Shown: positions 57,855 to 64,000 of the stretch, piece after piece | Position numbering within the stretch: position 1 is the first letter of the stretch | Layout: the number at the start of each line of letters is the position of its first letter | The notes under the pieces: model-generated | The model's database searches: none | The model's input: only the letters and a program-made list of their open reading frames with translations | What the model was told of the DNA's origin: nothing | Made by a program: the position numbers and the translations under genes | Assembly: GCF_900111565.1 (NCBI RefSeq) | Contig: NZ_FOIK01000003.1 | Coordinates: 1 to 64,000, forward strand | DNA length: 64,000 nucleotides | Source: Paenibacillus sp. NFR01 | GTDB taxonomy: Bacteria; Bacillota; Bacilli; Paenibacillales; Paenibacillaceae | Reading direction: 5' to 3'

Positions 57855-59126
57855 ATGAGCACGACACCGAACGCAGCACTGTCGCAGGAAACCTTGAACC
57901 CCTTTGAAATTGTGCAACAACAAATTGATGAGGCGGCTGCCCATTTGCAGCTTCCCAAGCATGTCACCGATATTCTGAAAAAACCGAAACGCGTACTGAC
58001 CGTGAACTTTCCGGTTAAAATGGATGACGGCAGCGTCACCGTTTTCGAAGGCTACCGTTCCCAGCATAACGATGCCATCGGGCCGGGCAAAGGCGGCATC
58101 CGCTTCCACCCCGACGTAACGCTGGACGAGGTCAAAGCGCTGTCGATGTGGATGTCCTTCAAATGCGGCGTCGTCGGCCTGCCGTACGGCGGAGGCAAAG
58201 GCGGCGTCATCTGCGATCCCCACGCGCTCAGCAAAGGCGAGCTTGAACGCGTCAGCCGCGGTTTTATGGAGGCCATTGCCGATTTTATCGGCCCCGACAA
58301 AGATATTCCTGCGCCGGATGTCTACACGACCCCGGAAATTATGGGCTGGATGATGGATACATACAGTCGCCTGAAAGGCGTGAACACGCCGGGCGTCATC
58401 ACCGGTAAACCGCTGATCCTTGGCGGCTCCAAAGGCCGTAATGAAGCGACCGCGCAAGGCTGCGTGTATACGATACTGGCTGCGCTTAAGGAGCTGGGCA
58501 TGTCTCCGCTCGGTGCGACGGTGGCGGTGCAGGGCTTCGGCAATGCCGGGCGGATTGCGGCCCGATTGCTGGCAGAGCAGGGCTGTAAAGTGGTCGCGGT
58601 CAGCGACTCGAGAGGCGGGCTGTACCAGGCGGAAGGACTGGATCTGCCGAGAGTGTTCGCGCTCAAAGACCATGCCAAGCTGGCGGATTATGGCAGCGCC
58701 TATGTCATTACGAACGAAGAGCTGCTGGAGCTGGACGTGGATATCCTCATCCCTGCTGCGCTGGAGAACGTCATTACGGGCGCCAATGCGGACAATATCC
58801 AGGCGAAGATCATCGCTGAAGCGGCCAATGGCCCGACGACCCCGGAAGCGGACAAGATTTTGCAGGAAAAGGGCGTGCTCGTCATCCCTGACATTCTGGC
58901 GAATGCGGGCGGCGTCACCGTATCGTATTTCGAATGGGTGCAAAACCTCGCGAACTTCTACTGGACGGAGGAAGAGGTGCTGGAGCGTTTGTCCCAGCGG
59001 ATGTACGCCTCGTACGGTGCGGTCCGCGCGTTGTCCCGGGAACATGGCACCGATCTGCGCACGGCGGCTTTCATGATCTCCATTAAACGGATCAGCGAGG
59101 CGATGAGCGCCCGCGGCTGGATCTGA
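57855..59126 (+). CDS. Glu/Leu/Phe/Val dehydrogenase, probably glutamate dehydrogenase
   Basis: A 423-residue dehydrogenase of the RocG/GudB type interconverting glutamate and 2-oxoglutarate plus ammonia. The catalytic lysine is in LPYGGGKGGVICDP; GPGKGGIRFHP is the substrate loop, and VAVQGFGNAGRIAARLL the dinucleotide site. The aspartate in APDVYTT is conserved. The length fits the hexameric 420-residue class. AGAGAGGG precedes the ATG. ddh follows 33 bases later, so the two are likely co-transcribed. Leucine dehydrogenases are usually shorter (about 365). Confidence 0.9.
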   Translation: MSTTPNAALSQETLNPFEIVQQQIDEAAAHLQLPKHVTDILKKPKRVLTVNFPVKMDDGSVTVFEGYRSQHNDAIGPGKGGIRFHPDVTLDEVKALSMWMSFKCGVVGLPYGGGKGGVICDPHALSKGELERVSRGFMEAIADFIGPDKDIPAPDVYTTPEIMGWMMDTYSRLKGVNTPGVITGKPLILGGSKGRNEATAQGCVYTILAALKELGMSPLGATVAVQGFGNAGRIAARLLAEQGCKVVAVSDSRGGLYQAEGLDLPRVFALKDHAKLADYGSAYVITNEELLELDVDILIPAALENVITGANADNIQAKIIAEAANGPTTPEADKILQEKGVLVIPDILANAGGVTVSYFEWVQNLANFYWTEEEVLERLSQRMYASYGAVRALSREHGTDLRTAAFMISIKRISEAMSARGWI

Positions 59127-59159
59127 CCGAATACGAATTGAAGCGGAGGAAAAAATAAA

Positions 59160-60137
59160 ATGAGTAGACCCATCACCATCGGCATCGTCGGCTACGGCAA
59201 CCTCGGGCGAGGTGTCGAAGCGGCGATTAAGCAGAATCCGGATTTGAAGCTGGAGGCGATTTTTACCCGCCGTAATCCGAGCGCTGTAGAAGCGGGCACA
59301 CAAATGGTGTCCATTCACGATATCGAATCGTACCAGGGAAAAATCGATGTGCTGATCCTGTGCGGCGGTTCCGCGACCGATTTGCCGGAGCAGGGTCCGG
59401 CACTGGCGAAGCTTTTTCATACGGTGGACAGCTTCGATACCCATGCGAAAATTCCGGAGTACTTTGCGGAAGTGGATAATAGCGCCCGTGCGGCAGGAAA
59501 AATCAGCGTCATCTCCACCGGCTGGGACCCGGGGCTGTTCTCGCTGAACCGTCTGCTGGCTGAAGCGGTGCTGCCGGAAGGCAGCGAGTTCACCTTCTGG
59601 GGCAAAGGCGTCAGCCAAGGCCACTCCGATGCGATCCGACGCGTGCCGGGCGTCAAGAACGGCATCCAGTACACCATTCCGCGTGAAGAAGCTGTAGCGC
59701 GCGTGCGCAGCGGGGAGAACCCGGAGCTGGCCACACGCGACAAACATTTGCGTGAGTGTTACGTGGTCGCCGAGGAAGGCGCGGACCGTGAAGCGATTGC
59801 GGAGACGATCCGCAGCATGCCGAATTATTTTGCCGACTATGAGACGGTGGTTCATTTCGTGAGCGCGGAGACACTGGCTGCCGAGCACGGCGCGATGCCG
59901 CATGGCGGCCATGTCATCCGCAGCGGACGGACCGGAGCGGGGAATACGCAGATCGTCGAGTTCAGCCTGAAGCTGGACAGCAACCCGGAATTTACGGCCA
60001 GCGTGCTGGTCGCTTATGCCCGCGCAGCCTATCGTCTGGCGCAAAAAGGCCAATCCGGCGCGCATACGGTATTCGATATTCCGTTCGGTCTGCTCTCGCC
60101 AAAATCGCCGGAACAGTTGCGCAAGGAATTGCTGTAG
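59160..60137 (+). CDS. ddh: meso-Diaminopimelate dehydrogenase
   Basis: A 325-residue NADPH enzyme converting tetrahydrodipicolinate and ammonia directly to meso-diaminopimelate, a one-step route to lysine and peptidoglycan. GIVGYGNLGRGVE is the NADP-binding turn; CGGSATDLPEQGP, DSFDTHAKIPEY, STGWDPGLFSLNR and SQGHSDAIRRVPGVK are typical of Ddh. AAGCGGAGGA precedes ATG 59160. Both it and the preceding dehydrogenase handle ammonia. Confidence 0.93.
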   Translation: MSRPITIGIVGYGNLGRGVEAAIKQNPDLKLEAIFTRRNPSAVEAGTQMVSIHDIESYQGKIDVLILCGGSATDLPEQGPALAKLFHTVDSFDTHAKIPEYFAEVDNSARAAGKISVISTGWDPGLFSLNRLLAEAVLPEGSEFTFWGKGVSQGHSDAIRRVPGVKNGIQYTIPREEAVARVRSGENPELATRDKHLRECYVVAEEGADREAIAETIRSMPNYFADYETVVHFVSAETLAAEHGAMPHGGHVIRSGRTGAGNTQIVEFSLKLDSNPEFTASVLVAYARAAYRLAQKGQSGAHTVFDIPFGLLSPKSPEQLRKELL

Positions 60138-60238
60138 CGTTTCGGGCGGCGGGTGGTTCCTTTTTCACGGGAAGTGTGGTAGAACAATAAGAGGAGCACC
60201 GCCCGCCGGGGCGAGACAGAAAGGGATGCTGGGTAGGA

Positions 60239-60406
60239 ATGTATGTAGTGTGCAAAGAACACTTGGAGTTGGCCATTGATAAATTTGTCGACGAGTACGA
60301 AGACGCGCCTGATGTTGTGGATCTCAAGGAGACCGAATTCTCCGATTGGGACCCGCCGGCCAAATGCGCCGAATGCGAGCAGGACGCCAAATTTCTCGTC
60401 GTCTAG
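60239..60406 (+). CDS. CxxH/CxxC small protein (YyzH-like)
   Basis: A 55-residue acidic protein: MYVVCKEHLELAIDKFVDEY, a conserved PDVVDL, and CAEC near the C-terminus. The CKEH and CAEC pairs suggest one zinc site. This type of small protein sits just before rlmH in Bacilli; function unknown. AAAGGGA lies 12 bases upstream, and the closer GGTAGG touches the ATG. Confidence 0.75.
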   Translation: MYVVCKEHLELAIDKFVDEYEDAPDVVDLKETEFSDWDPPAKCAECEQDAKFLVV

Positions 60407-60431
60407 GCAACACAAACGAATAGAAGCGGCT

Positions 60432-60474
60432 AAAGGGACGGGGTACATGCTCATGTATACGTCCCTTTGTTTAT
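60432..60474 (+). terminator. Hairpin/terminator between the CxxH gene and rlmH
   Basis: AAAGGGACG and GTACATG pair with CATGTA and CGTCCCTTT; the following sequence GTTTATATTTT is T-rich but interrupted. Confidence 0.6.
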
Positions 60475-60536
60475 ATTTTGGGCGGAAAATGGAAGACCAC
60501 ATGGCGAGGAAATAGATACGTTGGAGGAATAAAGAT

Positions 60537-61016
60537 ATGCTTATTCAGATCATTGGCGTCGGCAAATTGAAGGAAAAATATTTGGCGGACGGCATCGCGG
60601 AATACGCGAAACGCCTGACGCCGTACCTCAAATTCCAAGTGATTGAGGTCGCGGATGAAAAAGCGCCGGACAACCTCAGCGACGCTGAAGTTGTCCAGGT
60701 AAAGGCGCGCGAGGGCGAACGCATCCTCGCGCAGATCAAGAGCGAAGCGCATGTCATTGCGCTCGCGATCGACGGCAAGCTCTGGAGCTCCGAGGAGCTT
60801 GCCGCGGAAATCGACCGGCTCGGCACCTATGGGACGAGCCATGTCGTGTTCGTCATCGGAGGGAGCCACGGGCTCTCCGATGAGGTCATGCGCCGCGCGC
60901 AGCAGCGCATGAGCTTCGGGCGCATGACGCTGCCCCATCAGCTCATGCGCCTGGTGCTGGTAGAACAGATTTATCGGGCGGTGAAGATAAATCGCGGGGA
61001 ACCGTATCATAAGTAA
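60537..61016 (+). CDS. rlmH: 23S rRNA (pseudouridine-1915-N3) methyltransferase RlmH
   Basis: A 159-residue SPOUT methyltransferase modifying position 1915 in helix 69 of 23S rRNA. It starts [20 protein letters not shown], with the SAM knot [13 protein letters not shown] and the C-terminal [26 protein letters not shown]. Length is exactly normal. GGAGGA precedes ATG 60537. It is the last of the conserved origin-proximal genes in the window; beyond it gene content looks lineage-specific. Confidence 0.97.
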   Translation: MLIQIIGVGKLKEKYLADGIAEYAKRLTPYLKFQVIEVADEKAPDNLSDAEVVQVKAREGERILAQIKSEAHVIALAIDGKLWSSEELAAEIDRLGTYGTSHVVFVIGGSHGLSDEVMRRAQQRMSFGRMTLPHQLMRLVLVEQIYRAVKINRGEPYHK

Positions 61017-61123
61017 AGGTGAGTTTTTTGGGTTGAAAAGCATTTGTTCCCGAAATCTCAGGGAAAAACGTTTTATAATGGTTATAGACGATGATCATAA
61101 GCCGTTCTAAAGAGCGAAAAACC

Positions 61124-61966
61124 ATGCAAACTCCAAACGAGTATTTCAGTTATCGAGCTCGCGATGGCGCGGAGCTGCCCTATCGTTTTATTGCAGGCCC
61201 TTCGGAAGTTGTGCTCATATTTTTGCACGGCATCACTGAGCCCAGCCTCTATTTGCGTGAATTTGGTCGGTACGTGGCAGAAAAAGGGCATGCGACCGTG
61301 TACTTGCCGGATTTGCGAGGTTACGGGACTAACCCGATCCGGCGAGGAGATATTGATTACATCGGTCAGTTTGACGACGATATCGAAGATCTGTTCCGTC
61401 ATGTACAAGAGCGTCATCCAGGTGCCAGCATCGTATTCGGTGGCCATTCGGCCGGAGGTGCAACCGCTCTAAGACAAACGATTAGACCGATACATAGGGA
61501 CGTGCATGCATACCTGCTTCTTGCACCGGGGCTCAGCCCGAGTTCACCCTTAGTTCGAAAAGATAGAGGCGTAAATGATTCGAGGGTAAATGTACCAAAA
61601 TACGCCATGCTTATGGGATTGAACGCATTGGGCATTCATAGCTGGGATCATACCATTGTATACCGCAGGATTACTCCTACAGAGAAACTTCATGGAACGG
61701 AATCATGTCATCTTAGTTACCGATTGGCATTATCGCGAATGGTGAGCAACAACTACTCAAAGTATTTGTCAGAACTGCACCAACCAACTCTCGTCTTAGT
61801 CGGTGAGGAAGACGAAGTGTTTCTTGCGGATGAATATGAACCACTTTACCACCGCTATTGCGGAGCCGAAGTACAGCTTTTGCCCGGTCACAACCATGAC
61901 CATATCATACAAACCGAACAAGCTCACGTCATTGTCGGCGAATGGTTGAAGAGGCTGCGGGGGTAA
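61124..61966 (+). CDS. Alpha/beta hydrolase (monoacylglycerol-lipase-like)
   Basis: A 280-residue serine hydrolase. Triad: nucleophile in GGHSAGGATAL, acid in VGEEDEVFL, histidine in LPGHNHDHI. The oxyanion turn is LHGITEPSLYLREFG. The family hydrolyses esters such as monoacylglycerols; the substrate is unknown. ATG 61124 is uncertain: only AAAGAGCG lies upstream, and ATG 61091 has no site at all. TATAAT at about 61074 may be the -10. Codon use looks richer in A/T than in the neighbouring genes, which hints at separate origin. Confidence 0.78.
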   Translation: MQTPNEYFSYRARDGAELPYRFIAGPSEVVLIFLHGITEPSLYLREFGRYVAEKGHATVYLPDLRGYGTNPIRRGDIDYIGQFDDDIEDLFRHVQERHPGASIVFGGHSAGGATALRQTIRPIHRDVHAYLLLAPGLSPSSPLVRKDRGVNDSRVNVPKYAMLMGLNALGIHSWDHTIVYRRITPTEKLHGTESCHLSYRLALSRMVSNNYSKYLSELHQPTLVLVGEEDEVFLADEYEPLYHRYCGAEVQLLPGHNHDHIIQTEQAHVIVGEWLKRLRG

Positions 61967-62151
61967 TGGTTAGGATCGTTTAACCATTAAGATAAAAGAT
62001 GAGCGTGACGTTTATTTGCAGTACACTGGAAAGACAACCGAATAAAAGGATGGTATGGCCGAAAATTTCAAGAAAGGGATTCCTTGATAGGGGGACAATC
62101 CAATTAACTGTCGAATAATGTTGTAACAAATTCGTCAAAATTGGAGGATCT

Positions 62152-62286
62152 ATGAAACTCTCGTCGAGCAGCACCGATATTTCGGCCTATACCTTGTTTA
62201 CGATGCCAGCTAACCGATCACAACGCAGGATTACACTCCTGATCGGTGCCATACTGGCCTGTGTGACGCTCGCAGCGGTTCCTTAG
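62152..62286 (+). CDS. Small 44-residue membrane ORF or remnant of a longer gene
   Basis: Not recognised. MKLSSSSTDISAYTLFTMPA, a basic turn (NRSQRR), then a hydrophobic segment ITLLIGAILACVTLAAVP ending at TAG. GGAGGA lies 5 bases before the ATG, so translation is plausible. It looks like the start of a transporter or membrane protein cut short after its first helix; no continuation is seen in the other frames. A terminator follows at 62361. 61967-62151 shows no other gene. Confidence 0.4.
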   Translation: MKLSSSSTDISAYTLFTMPANRSQRRITLLIGAILACVTLAAVP

Positions 62287-62360
62287 GTGTACCACATGGA
62301 GGATGGAAGGTTGTCTTTGGTTCCTTAATTCCCAGAGCGGATTGAGTTAACCTAACGACC

Positions 62361-62393
62361 AATAGCCTGTGTTTCGAACACAGGTTATTTTTT
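62361..62393 (+). terminator. Terminator after the small membrane ORF
   Basis: AATAGCCTGTGTTTCGAACACAGGTTATTTTTT: CCTGTGTT/AACACAGG core. Confidence 0.85.
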
Positions 62394-62578
62394 CGCCGTT
62401 AGCCCCGCTACGGTGAACCGTATCACAAATAGTGGTAAAGCGTAACCCAGCCGTTTCTTTAAAATGGATTTTTGACATGTCTTTAAGGTTTCGAGCATCT
62501 CGGACCGACCTTCCCAATCATAAAACGATAGCTGAATAGAACGTTTCAGAGACAATGGACTAAAGGCGATCAAGACGG
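62394..62578. other. Gap without a convincing gene
   Basis: A 76-codon minus-strand frame (62385-62615) crosses it but starts at TTG without a ribosome site and runs into the terminator stem. No other signal is seen. Confidence 0.3.
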
Positions 62579-62607
62579 TTGACATCCATTTAATGCCTAC
62601 GTATACT
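62579..62607 (+). promoter_or_regulatory. Promoter of the riboswitch-amidohydrolase transcript
   Basis: Perfect -35 TTGACA (62579-62584), 17-base spacer, TATACT (62602-62607). The start near 62614 is about 13 bases before the aptamer. Confidence 0.88.
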
Positions 62608-62626
62608 AATAGCAAATTTACAGGTT

Positions 62627-62692
62627 GTTCGTATAACCCCGATAATCGGTTCGGGGGCTCTACTGGGGTCCGTAAAAATCCTAACTACGAAC
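62627..62692 (+). promoter_or_regulatory. Purine-family riboswitch aptamer with a variant core
   Basis: A 66-base aptamer. P1 GTTCGTA (62627-62633) pairs with TACGAAC (62686-62692); TATAA follows P1 as in guanine riboswitches. P2 is CCCCGA/TCGGGG, P3 TGGGGT/ATCCTA with loop CCGTAAAA, and the last joining bases AC place a C at the position (74) that selects guanine-type ligands. J2/3 ends CTCTAC, keeping the U51-type contact, but reads GGCTCTAC instead of GTTTCTAC, so the U47-type contact is changed. Altered ligand preference is therefore possible. Confidence 0.8.
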
Positions 62693-62731
62693 GCAATATC
62701 TACGATATTGCGCTCGCGGTTGGGATTTTTT
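62674..62731 (+). terminator. Riboswitch terminator sharing aptamer strands
   Basis: A stem of about 25 positions with two A.C mismatches and loop TAC: AAAAATCCTAAC and CGCAATATC on the left, GATATTGCG and GTTGGGATTTTT on the right. Its left arm contains the 3' strands of P3 and P1, so aptamer folding and full terminator formation exclude each other. Confidence 0.88.
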
Positions 62732-62760
62732 GCATTTTACATTTCAAAGGGAGGTTTGGC

Positions 62761-64000
62761 ATGAACACATTGCTGATCAAGAATGCCCGCAACCTTATCA
62801 CCATGGACTCGCAGCGCCGCTGCTACCCCGGAGGAAGCCTGTTCATCGAAGGGCAGGAAATCAAAGCCATCGGGACGGACATTCCCTACGAGGACGCCGA
62901 CACCGTCATTGACGGCTCGGGGAAGATCGTCTATCCCGGGCTGATCAATACCCATCATCACTTATACCAGACCTTTACCCGGAACATCCCCCGAGCCCAG
63001 GACTGCGAGCTGTTCGACTGGCTGCTGACGCTGTACGAAATATGGCGCCACATGAGGCCGGAGGATGTTTATCTGAGTGCCATGGTAGGCCTCGGCGAAT
63101 TGCTGAAGACTGGCTGCACGACCGCTTCCGATCACTTTTATTGTTTCCCGGACGGCGTGAGCGGAGAGCTGATCGACGAGGAAATCCGCGCCGCCGGAGA
63201 GCTCGGCATCCGCTTTTACCCGACACGGGGCTCCATGAACCTGGGCAGGTCCCAAGGAGGGCTTCCGCCGGACGAGGTGACGCAGACGGCGGAAGTCATT
63301 CTGAGGGACACCCGCCGGGTCATTGAAACCTATCATGACGCCTCCAAATTCTCCATGGTCCGCGTCGGCGTCGCGCCCTGCTCGCCTTTTTCGGTGTCCG
63401 AGGATCTTCTGCGGGAATCCGCCCGCCTGGCGCGCAGCTACGGCGTCCGGATGCATACCCACCTGGCCGAGACGAAGGATGAAGAGGAATTCTGCCAAGC
63501 AAAACTCGGACTCCGGCCTCTCGAATACATGGAGAAGACGGGCTGGATCGGACGCGATGTGTGGTACGCGCACGGCATCCATTTCAGCGGCGATGAAATC
63601 CGCCGGATGGGCGCCTGCGGGTGCGGCGTCGCCCATTGTCCGAGCAGCAACATGAAGCTGTCATCGGGGGTATTCCCTATACGAAGCATGCTGCAGGCGG
63701 GTGTTCACGTCGGACTCGGCGTGGACGGCTCGGCGTCCAACGACGCGTCCAATCTGCTCGGAGAAGCGCGACAGGCCTACCTGTTGCACAAGCTGACCGC
63801 CGGAAGCGCGGGTCCGACGGCTGAAGAAAGCTTATGGCTTGGTACGGTCGGATCGTCGAGAGTGCTCGGCTGGGAGGACGCGATTGGCTCTCTGGAGGTC
63901 GGCAAGGCGGGAGACCTGTTCATGATTGACTCGCAAAGGCTGGAATATGCCGGCGCTTTGTTCAACGACACGGCTCTGCCTGTCGTCACGGGCATCAGCC
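62761..64000 (+). CDS. Amidohydrolase, 8-oxoguanine deaminase / hydroxyatrazine-hydrolase-like (cut at window end)
   Basis: The first 413 residues of a COG0402-type amidohydrolase; the stop lies beyond the window. Metal motifs are INTHHHLYQTFTRN (about 63-76), MHTHLAET, YAHGIHF and LGVDGSASNDASN. The stretch TRNIPRAQDCELFDWLLTLY is typical of 8-oxoguanine deaminases and of the AtzB-like group. If correct it would deaminate 8-oxoguanine to urate; activity on guanine or another purine is possible. AAAGGGAGG precedes ATG 62761. It is preceded by a promoter, purine-type aptamer and terminator, which supports a purine substrate. Confidence 0.85.
   Translation, partial: MNTLLIKNARNLITMDSQRRCYPGGSLFIEGQEIKAIGTDIPYEDADTVIDGSGKIVYPGLINTHHHLYQTFTRNIPRAQDCELFDWLLTLYEIWRHMRPEDVYLSAMVGLGELLKTGCTTASDHFYCFPDGVSGELIDEEIRAAGELGIRFYPTRGSMNLGRSQGGLPPDEVTQTAEVILRDTRRVIETYHDASKFSMVRVGVAPCSPFSVSEDLLRESARLARSYGVRMHTHLAETKDEEEFCQAKLGLRPLEYMEKTGWIGRDVWYAHGIHFSGDEIRRMGACGCGVAHCPSSNMKLSSGVFPIRSMLQAGVHVGLGVDGSASNDASNLLGEARQAYLLHKLTAGSAGPTAEESLWLGTVGSSRVLGWEDAIGSLEVGKAGDLFMIDSQRLEYAGALFNDTALPVVTGIS

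Noticed and set aside
57831-60065. Minus-strand ORF of 744 codons opposite glutamate and diaminopimelate dehydrogenase genes
   Set aside because: It spans two clear plus-strand genes and their gap; composition-driven open frame with no family resemblance.
62385-62615. Minus-strand ORF of 76 codons
   Set aside because: Starts at TTG without a ribosome site, overlaps the riboswitch promoter at one end and a terminator stem at the other.

Overview
The window comes from a Gram-positive, spore-forming bacterium of the Paenibacillus type. It holds the replication origin (oriC) and about 50 kb to its right. The 5' end of the 16S gene, the order HD-GYP protein, gyrA, YheC/D, gyrB, remB, recF, yaaA, dnaN, dnaA, oriC, rpmH, rnpA, yidC, jag, mnmE, mnmG, rsmG, noc, parA, parB, and the sporulation genes (yyaC, YheC/D, spoIIIJ-type yidC, jag) all fit. 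The assignment rests on gene content and order, not on a database match.

Layout. Left of the origin (1-12,000) nearly every gene is on the minus strand: partial 16S rRNA with two tandem promoters, HD-GYP, gyrA, gyrB, remB, recF, yaaA, dnaN, dnaA. A lone plus-strand YheC/D gene sits between gyrA and gyrB. DnaA boxes lie on both sides of dnaA, and the dnaA-dnaN gap carries a DnaA box, a GC-rich spacer and DnaA-trio repeats like the Bacillus unwinding site. Right of the origin (12,400-64,000) nearly every gene is on the plus strand, so transcription follows the replication forks. 12.4-26.0 kb: ribosome and tRNA-modification genes, chromosome segregation (noc, parA, parB, two parS sites), a cysteine desulfurase, YyaC, an MscS channel and tRNA-Ser. 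26.5-39.1 kb: rpsF-ssb-rpsR, a MutS2-like ATPase behind an elaborate leader, an LCP wall ligase, CBS and MazG-like proteins, yybS-gdpP-rplI-dnaB, purA. 39.2-48.9 kb: a LysM/G5/M23 peptidase, walRKHIJ and htrA. 49.1-64.0 kb: a cold-shock protein, cydABDC, an MFS pump, glutamate and diaminopimelate dehydrogenases, rlmH, a hydrolase and a riboswitch-controlled amidohydrolase cut by the window end.

The most interesting signals are in RNA leaders. (1) At 62,579-62,731 a consensus promoter is followed by a purine-riboswitch-like aptamer with a changed ligand-binding joining segment. Its 3' strands form part of a 25-position terminator stem, so ligand binding should switch ON the downstream 8-oxoguanine-deaminase-like gene. 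(2) At 28,074-28,462 a promoter, a seven-codon leader ORF whose last four codons form one arm of a long stem, and two successive terminators precede the MutS2-like gene. This looks like a ribosome-sensing attenuator. (3) Two copies of a 64-base hairpin repeat lie just past terminators. Operator-like sites were found for cydABDC (Rex/Fnr type), purA (PurBox type), the MFS pump (TetR type) and the LCP gene (ECF sigma type).
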